DNA of 52,801 nt from Desulfobulbaceae bacterium (GTDB lineage Bacteria > Desulfobacterota > Desulfobulbia > Desulfobulbales > SURF-16): the NCBI GenBank assembly GCA_023230525.1, contig JALNXE010000020.1, positions 1 to 52,801 of the forward strand, in the 5' to 3' direction. Under the pieces are notes generated by a model. That model saw nothing but the letters and a program-made list of their open reading frames with translations. It was not told where the DNA came from and did no database searches. Position 1 is the first letter of the stretch. Every line of letters begins with the position of its first letter. Both the position numbers and the translations under genes were made by a program. Shown here one piece after another: positions 7,454-15,876 of this stretch.

Positions 7454-9270
7454 CCGGCCGCGCCTCCGTTGCCACCGAGATCGCCATGCAGGGCATCGGG
7501 GTTTCGCCCGGTATCGTTATCGCCAGGGCCTTGCTCGTTGAACCGGGTGGCACTTTCAAAAAAAGAAGGATCAGCGGCGAGGGCTATCTTGCCCAGGAGC
7601 AAAGCCGTTTCCGCGCCGCCGTGGCCCGGACCGAGGAAAAACTCCGGCAGGTGCGGGAGCAGTTTGCCGCGGTGATGGCGGACTATGCCACCATCATCGA
7701 TACCCATATCCTCATGCTGCGGGACAGGATGATTTTTGACCGCACCCTGGAAATAATCGTTGCTGAAAAGATCAATGCCGAATGGGCGCTGGATAAGGCC
7801 CTGGGCCAGGTGGAGGCCGCCTTTGCCAAGGTTGATGACGCCTATATCCGCGACCGTTTTCTTGATGTCAGGCAGGTGGCGGACCGCATCTTCTGCGAGC
7901 TGTCCGGCACGGAGATGCTGCCGGAGGAAATTGACGGGAAGGTGATTCTCGTAGCACGGGATTTTTCGCCCGAGGATATTCTGCACATGTCCGGACGGGC
8001 CGGGTTTCTTACTGAGATGGGCGGCGAAACATCCCATTCGGCCATTGTGGCCAAGACCCTGGGAATTCCGGCGGTGGTCGGCTTGAAAGAGGTGAACGGC
8101 CGGATAAACAGCAATGATCTGATTATTCTGGACGGCGCCACCGGCCGGGTCTTTATCAACCCCCAGGAAGAACTCCTGGAGTACTATCAGGACAGGCAGC
8201 GGCAGTATCAGCAGCTGCATCTGGAGGTGGCCCAGTATACCCATCTGCGGGCTGAGACCTCCGATGGGCTGCAGGTCAGGGTGGAGGCCAACCTGGAAAG
8301 CGCCGATGAGGTGGGCCAGGCCTTTGCCTACGGCGCCGGCGGCATCGGACTTTTTCGCAGCGAGTATCTTTATCTGAGCGCCCTGGATAATCCGGATGAG
8401 GAGCTGCTGTTTGCCACCTATAAAGATCTGCTGTCCGGGGCAGCCCCGTTTCCGGTGACCATCCGGACCTTTGATATCGGCGGCGACAAACAGTTCATTG
8501 CTAAAACGGGCAAGCCTTCCGGGTTCCGCCGTAAAATGGAAAAACAGTGGTCCACCGAGGCGAATCCCGCTCTGGGGCTGCGGGCTATCCGCTATTGTCT
8601 GCATGAGCCCGCCATGTTTGCCACCCAGCTGCGCGCCATGTTGCGGGCCAGCTCTTATGGTTGTCTGCGGATCCTGTTTCCCATGATTTCGTCCTACTGT
8701 GAATTGCAGGAGGTGAAAGAGATGGTCGCCAGGGTGCAGGAAAAGCTCCGCTCTGACGGCATCCCCTTTGCTGAGCGGGTGGAGTTGGGGGTGATGATCG
8801 AGGTGCCCAGTGCCGTTGCCGTGGCCGATACCCTGGCCCGGGAGGTCGATTTTTTCAGCATCGGCACCAATGACCTGATCCAGTATTCCCTGGCCATCGA
8901 CCGGGGCAACGAGCAGGTGGCGCATATGTACGAGCCCCTGCATCCGGCGGTATTAAAGATGATCAAGTATGTGGCGGATTCGGCCCACCGGGCGGGGATT
9001 GAGGTGGGAATCTGCGGGGAAATGGCCGGCGAGGAGAAGTATCTGCCGGTGCTGCTCGGCCTTGGTGTTGATTCCTTCAGCATGCATCCCCCGGCCATCC
9101 CTTATATCAAAAGGATGATCCGGCAAAGCCGGGCCGCGTCGGTGGAGAGGCTGGCCGGGCGTCTGCTGGCCTGCGCCTCGGCAAAGGAGATTCGCGAAGC
9201 GCTGCAACTCTACCTGTCCCGTCATTATCCTGATTCGTTTCCAGCGGATAACCACTGCCGTTCTGATTAA
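7450..9270 (+). CDS. ptsI: PTS enzyme I (phosphoenolpyruvate-protein phosphotransferase)
   Basis: Takes phosphate from phosphoenolpyruvate and passes it to HPr. The 606-residue protein has the N-terminal domain with the active His196 in GGETSHSAI, and the C-terminal PEP-binding barrel with FRSEYLY, IRTFDIGGDK, NPALGLRAIRYCL and the active-site Cys region GICGEMAG. There is no N-terminal GAF domain, so this is PtsI and not the nitrogen-type PtsP. Translation is coupled to ptsH by an ATGA overlap. A long open frame on the opposite strand is only its shadow. Confidence 0.95.
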   Translation: MTGRASVATEIAMQGIGVSPGIVIARALLVEPGGTFKKRRISGEGYLAQEQSRFRAAVARTEEKLRQVREQFAAVMADYATIIDTHILMLRDRMIFDRTLEIIVAEKINAEWALDKALGQVEAAFAKVDDAYIRDRFLDVRQVADRIFCELSGTEMLPEEIDGKVILVARDFSPEDILHMSGRAGFLTEMGGETSHSAIVAKTLGIPAVVGLKEVNGRINSNDLIILDGATGRVFINPQEELLEYYQDRQRQYQQLHLEVAQYTHLRAETSDGLQVRVEANLESADEVGQAFAYGAGGIGLFRSEYLYLSALDNPDEELLFATYKDLLSGAAPFPVTIRTFDIGGDKQFIAKTGKPSGFRRKMEKQWSTEANPALGLRAIRYCLHEPAMFATQLRAMLRASSYGCLRILFPMISSYCELQEVKEMVARVQEKLRSDGIPFAERVELGVMIEVPSAVAVADTLAREVDFFSIGTNDLIQYSLAIDRGNEQVAHMYEPLHPAVLKMIKYVADSAHRAGIEVGICGEMAGEEKYLPVLLGLGVDSFSMHPPAIPYIKRMIRQSRAASVERLAGRLLACASAKEIREALQLYLSRHYPDSFPADNHCRSD

Positions 9271-9386
9271 TGCCCGGCCTATCCTCATGCCAGGCCAGCC
9301 AGGATCGCAACTTTCTGGTTTGCTGTATCTCGTTGGGTTTGTGAAAGGTTACCGTTTCTCATTGCCCTTTGTTTGCTTTGGTGGGA

Positions 9387-9405
9387 GTCAGAAGACAATT
9401 CTGAC
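9387..9405 (+). terminator. Possible weak terminator or hairpin after ptsI
   Basis: GTCAGAA and TTCTGAC enclose a 5-base loop, followed by a T-rich but interrupted tract (TTCTTTGGTGGTCTTTTT). It lies between ptsI and thiL. The stem is only 7 bp, so termination would be partial at best. Confidence 0.3.
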
Positions 9406-9446
9406 TTCTTTGGTGGTCTTTTTATTGGTTGAGAAGGGTAGGTCAG

Positions 9447-10436
9447 GTGGAGCACTTAGCGGAAAGAAATATCATAGCGGCCATCGCCCGGCAGCAGGCC
9501 AGTACGGCGGCTGATCTGGTGCGGGGCATCGGTGATGACTGTGCGGTGGTGCGCAAGGCCGGCGGGCTGGTTGACCTGTGGACCACCGATGCCCTGGTGG
9601 AGGGAGTGCATTTTGATCTGGCCTGGCATCCTCCCGGACTGCTGGGCAGAAAGGCGGCCAGCGTCAATATCAGTGATATCGGGGCCATGGGGGGCAGGCC
9701 GCGTTTTGCCCTGTTCGCCCTCGGTCTTTCCGCCGCCTGCGGCAGGGAGTTTGTGGACAAAATGGTGGCCGGTTTTCTCCAGGTGCTGGCTGAGCATGAC
9801 ATGGTGCTGGTGGGGGGCGATACGGTCTATGCCGGCGAGCGCCTCATGCTGTCCATCACGGTCTGCGGGGAGATGGCGGAAAGGCAGGTCTGTTACCGCT
9901 CCGCCGCCCGGCCCGGGGACCTGGTCTGGGTGAGCGGCTGTCTCGGCAATGCGGCCTGCGGTCTGGAGCTGTGCCGCCGCGGGCTGCAGGGGCAGCAGGA
10001 GTACGCTCCGCTCTGCCGCGCCCATCTGGACCCGCAGCCCCAGGTCAGACTGGGCCGGTTGCTGGCCCAAAGCGGGCTCGTGCACGCCATGATGGATATT
10101 TCCGATGGCCTGGCCACGGACCTGGCCCATATCTGCAAAGAGAGCGGGGTGGGGGCCGAGATCCTGGCCCAGGAGGTGCCCCTGGCGGCCGAGCTGCGGA
10201 AAGCCGCCGCAGTTCTGGAGCTTTCCCCCCTGCAGCTGGCCCTGCAGGGCGGGGAAGACTACCAGCTGGTCTTCAGCGCCCCGGAGCAAAACAGTGAGCC
10301 GCTGCGCAACCTTAGCCGGCAGGCCGGAACGGACATTACCTGCCTGGGCCGGATTGTGGCCGGGCAGGGGGTCATGCTCCTGCAGGACGGGGCCGGACGG
10401 GACATCTCTTTCCAGGGCTATGAGCACAGGTTTTAA
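9447..10436 (+). CDS. thiL: Thiamine-monophosphate kinase
   Basis: Phosphorylates thiamine monophosphate to thiamine pyrophosphate. The GTG at 9447 is chosen because AGAAGGG lies 8-9 bases upstream and the product then starts VEHLAERNII, as ThiL proteins do; an upstream TTG at 9429 lacks a ribosome site. The 329 residues carry GIGDDCAV, TTDALVEGVHF, the NISDIGAMGG Mg-ATP segment, LVGGDT and a C-terminal MDISDGLATDL. No other thiamine genes are nearby. Its 3' end overlaps uvrB by 17 bases. Confidence 0.92.
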   Translation: MEHLAERNIIAAIARQQASTAADLVRGIGDDCAVVRKAGGLVDLWTTDALVEGVHFDLAWHPPGLLGRKAASVNISDIGAMGGRPRFALFALGLSAACGREFVDKMVAGFLQVLAEHDMVLVGGDTVYAGERLMLSITVCGEMAERQVCYRSAARPGDLVWVSGCLGNAACGLELCRRGLQGQQEYAPLCRAHLDPQPQVRLGRLLAQSGLVHAMMDISDGLATDLAHICKESGVGAEILAQEVPLAAELRKAAAVLELSPLQLALQGGEDYQLVFSAPEQNSEPLRNLSRQAGTDITCLGRIVAGQGVMLLQDGAGRDISFQGYEHRF

Positions 10437-12420
10437 GATCCATTCCCCCTTTCTGCCCGCCGGGGACCAGCCCGGGGCCATCGAGGCCCTGAGCCGGGGA
10501 ATCGAACGGGGCGAGCGGGAACAGGTGCTGCTCGGCGTCACCGGCTCCGGCAAGACCTTCACCATGGCCCATGTCATCGCCCAAACCCAGCGGCCGGCCC
10601 TGGTGATGGCCCCCAACAAGACCCTGGCGGCCCAGCTTTATGCCGAATTCAAGGATCTCTTTCCGGAAAATGCGGTGGAGTATTTCGTCAGCTATTACGA
10701 TTACTACCAGCCCGAGGCCTATATCCCCCAGTCCGACACCTATATTGAAAAGGACTCGGCGATCAATGACGCCATTGACAAGATGCGCCACTCGGCCACC
10801 CGGTCGCTGCTCACCCGTCGAGACGTTGTGATCGTCGCCAGCGTCTCCTGCATTTACGGGCTCGGCTCGCCGGATGAGTATAAGAATATGCACCTCTTGC
10901 TCAAACGGGGGGAGGATTATCCCCTGCAGGAGATGCAGCGGCGGCTGGTCTACATGCTCTATGAGCGCAATGATTTTTCCTTTCATCGCGGCACCTTCCG
11001 GGTGCGCGGTGATGTGGTCGATATCTTCCCGGCCTACGAGGAGGAGCATGCCGTGCGGGTACAGCTCTTCGGCGATACCATTGACAGCATCTCCCTGGTT
11101 GATCCGCTGCGGGGCCAAGTGCTGGCCACCATGGAGGAGGTGACCATTTTCCCGGGCAGCCATTTTGTCACCTCCAGGGAGATCCTGGACCGGGCCATGA
11201 ACACCATCAGGGAGGAGCTGCAGGAGCGGCTGGCCTTTTTCGAAAAAGAGCGCCGCCTGGTGGAGGCCCAGCGGCTGGAGCAGCGCACCATGTTCGACCT
11301 GGAGATGATCAGTGAGCTGGGCTACTGCAACGGCATTGAGAACTACAGCCGGCATCTCACCGGCAGAAGTCCCGGCGAGCCGCCGCCCACCCTGCTTGAT
11401 TACTTTCCCCCTGATTTCATCCTGTTTGCCGATGAAAGCCATATCACCATCCCCCAGATAGGCGGCATGTACCGGGGGGACCGCTCCCGCAAGGAGACCC
11501 TGGTGAATTTCGGTTTCCGGCTGCCCTCGGCCCTGGACAACCGTCCCCTGCAGTTTGATGAGTTTGACCGCCGCATCAACCAGGCGGTTTATGTCTCGGC
11601 CACCCCCGGCAACTTTGAAATCGACCGGGCCAGGGGACGGGTGGTGGAGCAGATCATCCGGCCCACCGGGCTGCTCGACCCGGCCATCGAGGTGCGTCCG
11701 GCCGTAAGCCAGGTGGATGATCTGCTGGAGGAGGTGCGGCAGCGGGCGGCCCGGCACGAGGCGGTGCTGGTCACCACCCTGACCAAGCGCATGGCGGAAG
11801 ACCTCACCGATTATTACGAGAAGCTGGGAGTGCGGGTGCGCTACCTTCATTCAGACATCAAGACCCTGGAGCGCATCGAACTGGTGCGCCAGCTGCGCCA
11901 GGGGGAATATGATGTGCTCATCGGCATCAACCTGCTGCGCGAAGGGCTTGATATCCCCGAGGTGTCCCTGGTGGCGGTCCTGGACGCGGACAAGGAAGGT
12001 TTTCTGCGCAGCGAGCGCTCGCTTATCCAGACCTGCGGCCGGGCGGCCCGCAATGCCGTGGGAATGGTCATTCTTTACGGAGACAAGGTGACCGGTTCCA
12101 TGCAGCGCACCATTGACGAAACCAACCGCAGGCGGATTCTGCAGCAGGAGCATAACAGCCGGCACGGCATCACCCCGGAAACCATCCGCTCCTCCATCAA
12201 AAATGCGATGGAAACCGGGTATGAGCAGGCGGAGCATGGCCCGCTGCTCCAGGCGGCGGAAGAACAGCCGGAGTTCCGCAGTCTGAAGGATCTGCGCAAA
12301 GAGATCAAAAAACTGGAGAAACAGATGATGGACAAGGCCAAGGAACTGGCCTTTGAGGAGGCGGCCGAGCTGCGTGACCGGTTGGTCCTTCTCAAGGAGC
12401 AGGAGCTGCAATGGCTGTGA
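10420..12420 (+). CDS. uvrB: UvrABC excinuclease subunit B
   Basis: Damage-verifying helicase-like subunit of nucleotide excision repair. The open frame extends upstream within thiL, but homology starts at the ATG at 10420 (M-S-T-G-F-K-I), giving 666 residues, the normal length. Walker A GVTGSGKT is at 39-46. The YYDYYQPEAYIP beta-hairpin that inserts between DNA strands follows at about 90-101, then helicase motifs (DESH, GINLLREGLDIPEVSLV, QTCGRAAR), and a C-terminal UVR domain (LRKEIKKLEKQM) contacts UvrC. It overlaps the end of thiL in another frame, so the two are probably coupled. Confidence 0.96.
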   Translation: MSTGFKIHSPFLPAGDQPGAIEALSRGIERGEREQVLLGVTGSGKTFTMAHVIAQTQRPALVMAPNKTLAAQLYAEFKDLFPENAVEYFVSYYDYYQPEAYIPQSDTYIEKDSAINDAIDKMRHSATRSLLTRRDVVIVASVSCIYGLGSPDEYKNMHLLLKRGEDYPLQEMQRRLVYMLYERNDFSFHRGTFRVRGDVVDIFPAYEEEHAVRVQLFGDTIDSISLVDPLRGQVLATMEEVTIFPGSHFVTSREILDRAMNTIREELQERLAFFEKERRLVEAQRLEQRTMFDLEMISELGYCNGIENYSRHLTGRSPGEPPPTLLDYFPPDFILFADESHITIPQIGGMYRGDRSRKETLVNFGFRLPSALDNRPLQFDEFDRRINQAVYVSATPGNFEIDRARGRVVEQIIRPTGLLDPAIEVRPAVSQVDDLLEEVRQRAARHEAVLVTTLTKRMAEDLTDYYEKLGVRVRYLHSDIKTLERIELVRQLRQGEYDVLIGINLLREGLDIPEVSLVAVLDADKEGFLRSERSLIQTCGRAARNAVGMVILYGDKVTGSMQRTIDETNRRRILQQEHNSRHGITPETIRSSIKNAMETGYEQAEHGPLLQAAEEQPEFRSLKDLRKEIKKLEKQMMDKAKELAFEEAAELRDRLVLLKEQELQWL

Positions 12421-12430
12421 GAAGTAAGGA

Positions 12431-12580
12431 GTGAGGAGTGAGGAGTGAGGAGTAGGGGCGGTTCGCGAACCGCCCTGGGAGGGACGATGTAGGGGCTGGG
12501 TCTTGTGCCCGCCCTGTGCGGGGCGATGTGTCGGGGCTGGCCTTGTGCCCGCCCAGTGAGGAGTCAAAGGTGAGGATGCA
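12431..12580. repeat. Cluster of short repeats between uvrB and the acyltransferase gene
   Basis: Three tandem GTGAGGA heptamers (12431-12451) are followed by a perfect 20-base palindrome, GGGCGGTTCG plus its complement (12456-12475). Next come two direct copies of a ~30-base unit containing GGGGCTGG and CTTGTGCCCGCCC (about 12486-12552). More GAGGAGT elements run on into the start of the next gene. This is of interspersed-repeat type. The heptamers are purine-rich and could act as ribosome sites. Confidence 0.6.
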
Positions 12581-13303
12581 ATGAGGAGTGAGGAGTCGGA
12601 CGACAGCAGCCGGAAGAAAGGCGCCGGCAATGGGCGGGAAGGTCTTTTCTACCGGTTTTCCCTGTGGGTTGTGCCGTTTTTTTTCCGGCTGCTCTCCTTT
12701 GTGCTGTTTTCCACCTGCCGGGTGCAGCGGCGGGGCCAGGAGCATTTAACCAGGCTTGCCGGGACAGGTTCGCCGTTTATCGTTTCCTTCTGGCATTACG
12801 GGGTTATTTATATTGTTTATCAGGCCAAAAAGATTCCTTTTGTGGCCATGGTCAGCGCCAGCAGGGACGGAGAATACGTGTCCCGCATTCTCCAGAGCAA
12901 GGGGTTTGCCACGGTGCGCGGGTCGCGCAACAGGGGAGCGGTCGGCGCCTTGAAGGGATTGATGAAGGAGATGGCCAAGAGCAAGAGCGCGGTGCTGGTG
13001 GCGGATGGCTCCCAGGGCCCTGCCCGTAAGGCCCAGGCCGGTACGATCCTGCTGGCCAGCAAGACCGGGGCGCCCATTCTGCCGGTGGGGTGGGCGGCGG
13101 ACCGCTGCAAAACCTTCCGCAGCTGGGACCGGACCGCTATCCCTCTGCCGTTTGCCAGGGTTGTTTTGTGGCATGGCGAGCCCATATCGGTGCCCCAGGG
13201 GGTGCAGAGCGCGGAGCTGGAGGAGTACCGCCTCAGGCTGGAGCAGGCGCTTAATGAGCTGTATGAAAAATCATGGGGGGAGTTCGGCAGGCAGCAGCAT
13301 TAA
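12581..13303 (+). CDS. Lysophospholipid acyltransferase-like protein (DUF374 family)
   Basis: Probably transfers an acyl chain to a lipid at the inner face of the membrane. The 240 residues include a hydrophobic segment at about 25-45, the SFWHYG motif at about 68-73 (the His of the acyltransferase HX4D-type motif in DUF374 proteins) and the VLVADGSQGPARKAQAG substrate motif (about 137-153). The substrate is unknown; a role in lipid A or core maturation is possible. The first codons are encoded by the GAGGAGT repeat, so the true start may be a little downstream. A bidirectional terminator follows the stop directly. Confidence 0.8.
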   Translation: MRSEESDDSSRKKGAGNGREGLFYRFSLWVVPFFFRLLSFVLFSTCRVQRRGQEHLTRLAGTGSPFIVSFWHYGVIYIVYQAKKIPFVAMVSASRDGEYVSRILQSKGFATVRGSRNRGAVGALKGLMKEMAKSKSAVLVADGSQGPARKAQAGTILLASKTGAPILPVGWAADRCKTFRSWDRTAIPLPFARVVLWHGEPISVPQGVQSAELEEYRLRLEQALNELYEKSWGEFGRQQH

Positions 13304-13345
13304 AAAAGGGGATGATCGCGGCTGGCCGCCAGCATCCCCTTTTTT
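13302..13345. terminator. Bidirectional rho-independent terminator
   Basis: AAAAAAGGGGATG (13302-13314) pairs with CATCCCCTTTTTT (13333-13345) around an 18-base loop. With the A-tract on one side and the T-tract on the other it can stop transcripts from both the acyltransferase gene and the convergent adk. Confidence 0.85.
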
Positions 13346-13367
13346 AGGTAACTAGTCTGAAGTGCGT

Positions 13368-13446
13368 TAGTCTGTCAGCAACGGAAAATAACCGGATGAG
13401 GTCCGCTGTTACACCTCGGCTTCAACCGTTGATTGCTGACAGACTA
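13368..13446. repeat. Inverted repeat downstream of adk
   Basis: TAGTCTGTCAGCAA (13368-13381) is repeated in perfect inversion at 13433-13446, with extra CGG/CCG pairing just inside. The loop is about 50 bases. It lies between the terminator and the adk stop. It may be a degraded mobile-element end pair or a structured 3' UTR; no gene is inside. Confidence 0.45.
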
Positions 13447-13482
13447 CAGCCCAAAAGACTCATCAATCTAAAGAAGTTACCA

Positions 13483-14160
13483 TTAATCGAGCTGCTTCAT
13501 GATGGCATCGAGAACTTCCTTGATGCCGGCGGAGCCGTCCACGGAAATAACCTTCGGTCCTTTAAGGGTCTTGAAGAAGTTTACCGCAGCCATGGTGCCG
13601 GTCTTGGTGTCATAGTAAATATCGTGGCGTTTGCCGATGGCAACCTCATCCTGGTCGTCGGCACGGGCGCTTAAGTCGCCGCCGCAGACACGGCAGACGA
13701 GCTTGCCGTCTTTCATTACCGGTTTGATGGCCTCAAAGGCGATGTGGTTGGGGTGGTTGTTGTCGTTGGCGCACAGGCGGCGGCCCATGATTCTTTCCTT
13801 GGCGATCTGGCGGTCGAGCATGATTTCAATCACGTAATTGAGTTCAATGCCGGCATCTTTCAATGCCTTGGCCAGGGTTTCAGCCTGCACCTTATTGCGG
13901 GGGAAACCGTCAAGCAGCCATCCTTTTTTGCAGTCATCCTCTTTCAGTCTGTCGAGGATCATCGGAATGGTGATATTATCGGGAACCAGGTCACCTCTGT
14001 CGATATACTCTTTCGCCTTCTTGCCCAGTTCCGTGCCGCCTTTGATATTTTTACGGAAGATGCCGCCGGACTCAATATGCGCAATTTTGTATTTCTCTTG
14101 AACCTTGGCGCCCTGGGTTCCCTTACCACTGCCGTTCGGACCGAAAATTAAGATGTTCAT
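13483..14160 (-). CDS. adk: Adenylate kinase with a metal-binding type lid
   Basis: Interconverts ATP plus AMP and two ADP. In sulfate reducers it also recycles AMP formed from APS. The ATG at 14160 is set by AAGGAGA upstream and gives 225 residues. The P-loop is GPNGSGKGT (7-15), the NMP-binding segment has SGGIFR (31-36), and LLDGFPR is at 82-88. The lid holds Cys130, His136 (X5 spacing), Cys156 and Cys159, a C-X5-H-Xn-C-X2-C pattern like that known for the zinc, cobalt or iron kinases of Desulfovibrio. It differs from the four-Cys lids of Gram-positive enzymes. The family assignment is firm; metal content is inferred. Confidence 0.94.
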   Translation of the reverse strand: MNILIFGPNGSGKGTQGAKVQEKYKIAHIESGGIFRKNIKGGTELGKKAKEYIDRGDLVPDNITIPMILDRLKEDDCKKGWLLDGFPRNKVQAETLAKALKDAGIELNYVIEIMLDRQIAKERIMGRRLCANDNNHPNHIAFEAIKPVMKDGKLVCRVCGGDLSARADDQDEVAIGKRHDIYYDTKTGTMAAVNFFKTLKGPKVISVDGSAGIKEVLDAIMKQLD

Positions 14161-14366
14161 CCCGTCTCTCCTTGTGCAAAGTTTGGTGTGAAATTCCTCT
14201 CCTAGAATTGAGGTAACATGTAGTAATTGCGGTGCTTTTACTGTAACTGGCAAAGGACTATAGCCCATGTTGCAAAACTATGCCATAAAAAATAAAAAAG
14301 AGGATGAATTGTCTGCGATGCTGCAGAGAAAGGAGGGGCGAAAAGAGGGGAAACGGCGCTGCGCAG

Positions 14367-14489
14367 CTATTTGTCGTTTTTACCGTGCAGGAAGCAGAAT
14401 TCCCGGATAAGTTCTTTGCGGTCAATAAGGGTCATGCGAAAGTAAATGGGGCTCAACATCAGAATTCTGATCGCTTCCTGGCGTGTCAT
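14367..14489 (-). CDS. Small conserved-looking protein (40 aa)
   Basis: A 40-codon frame starts M-T-R-Q-E-A-I-R-I-L and has a good ribosome site (AGGAAGG, 8 bases upstream). The product is a compact amphipathic peptide with no membrane segment and ends at a stop upstream of adk on the same strand. Similar short 'xRxEAIxIL...RxxLxREFC' peptides are, as far as I remember, scattered in related genomes, but I cannot name a function. It is included because start, ribosome site and amino-acid pattern are coherent. Confidence 0.5.
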   Translation of the reverse strand: MTRQEAIRILMLSPIYFRMTLIDRKELIREFCFLHGKNDK

Positions 14490-14772
14490 GGCGGTTCCTT
14501 CCTGTCTAGATATGTCTTTTCCTGGCTTGATTGTCTTTAATAAACTTATCGGCATTTGTCAGGGGAACTTGATTCTTTATGCCTTTGGTGGTTTTACCGG
14601 TAAGAGATCTTGGGCGATGGAAAAATATCCAGTAGGAATGGGGCGGATTCCAGAGTAAAATGAACCCGGCCCATTCAAGATGACCTTGATGGCCTGTTTT
14701 TAAGGGAATTTAAAGACATTCACGGCACCGGCAAGAAGAACCCGAAACCCTCAACTCAAAACTCCTTCTATT

Positions 14773-15759
14773 ATGCCAAAATCTGTCAGAGCGCTGCTGA
14801 TGCTCTCACTTATCCTGCTTTTCGGGGCATTCGGCTATATGGTGCTGGAGGGCAGCACCTTTCTGGACGGTCTGTATATGACCCTCATCACCATTACCAC
14901 CGTGGGTTACGGCGAGGTTGTGCGCCTCAGCCCCGGCGGCCGCATCTTTACCATGGTCCTCATCCTGGTGGGGGTGGGATTCATGATGCTGGTTTTCACC
15001 AAGATTACCGAGGCCGTGGTTGAAGGCAGGCTTCAGGCTGTTTACGGGAGGTTGAATATGAAGAAGAAGGTGTCTGAGCTGAGCGGCCATTACATTGTCT
15101 GCGGTTTCGGCCGTATCGGCCAGGTCATCACCAAGCTGCTCAGTGCGGAAAAGAAACAATTTGTGGTTATCGAAAATGATCCCCAGGTCATCACCAAGCT
15201 CAGTGAGCTGGGATATCTTTTCCTCGATGGCGAGGCCTCCAATGACGATATGCTTCTCAAGGCCGGGGTGGATAAGGCCAGCGGTCTTATTGCCGTTGTC
15301 TCGTCCGATGCCGATAATGTCTATATCGTCCTTTCCGCCAGAGGCCTGAATGCGGATCTTTATATCATGGCCCGTTCCAGCGGCGTGGAGGGCGTGGAGA
15401 TCAAGCTGCTCCGGGCCGGAGCCAATAAGGTTCTTTCCCCCTATTATATCGGCGCCACCCGTATGGCCCATCATGTCCTGCGGCCCACGGTGACTGATTT
15501 TATCGATCTCACCGTGTCCGGGGGGGAACTCGGGCTTCGTCTGGAGGAGCTGCGGGTTTCCGAGAAAGGGCAGATGACCAATAAAACCCTGCTGGAATCC
15601 AATATCCGCAGGGACTTCGACCTGATCGTCGTTGCCATCAAGCGCAGTCAGGGGGAGATGCAGTTCAACCCCAACCTGGGGACCAGTATCCTGAGCGGGG
15701 ATACCCTGGTGGTGCTCGGCGAGTATGAGAAAATCAAGCAGCTGGAAAAAATTATTTAA
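14773..15759 (+). CDS. Potassium channel with RCK (TrkA-N/TrkA-C) regulatory domain
   Basis: An inner-membrane K+ channel subunit of the two-helix MthK type, 328 residues. Helix 1 is at about 5-24, and the pore helix and selectivity filter TTVGYG at about 42-47. Helix 2 is at about 58-78, followed by a cytoplasmic RCK domain starting HYIVCGFGRIGQ (Rossmann GxGxxG, near residue 105), with acidic VIENDP as the nucleotide/ligand strand. A TrkA-C-like lobe occupies the last 90 residues. A soluble RCK ring would gate the pore on ligand binding. It appears monocistronic. Confidence 0.9.
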   Translation: MPKSVRALLMLSLILLFGAFGYMVLEGSTFLDGLYMTLITITTVGYGEVVRLSPGGRIFTMVLILVGVGFMMLVFTKITEAVVEGRLQAVYGRLNMKKKVSELSGHYIVCGFGRIGQVITKLLSAEKKQFVVIENDPQVITKLSELGYLFLDGEASNDDMLLKAGVDKASGLIAVVSSDADNVYIVLSARGLNADLYIMARSSGVEGVEIKLLRAGANKVLSPYYIGATRMAHHVLRPTVTDFIDLTVSGGELGLRLEELRVSEKGQMTNKTLLESNIRRDFDLIVVAIKRSQGEMQFNPNLGTSILSGDTLVVLGEYEKIKQLEKII

Positions 15760-15876
15760 TCGATTGCGGAAAGTCTGTGCTACAATCAAAGGACCCCGCG
15801 CGAATTGTAATTATTTCCGCATAGTTCGCTTCCCGTTTCCCCTGTCGGCAATTGCCCTGGCATGTGAAGGAAGGCA

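Noticed and set aside
7354..8943. 529-codon open frame antisense to ptsI
   Set aside because: It mirrors the enzyme I gene; the His/Gly/Gln-rich, low-complexity product is the usual antisense artefact of GC-rich coding DNA.
9456..10619. 387-codon open frame antisense to thiL/uvrB
   Set aside because: Spans two clear genes on the opposite strand and shows no protein-like motif.
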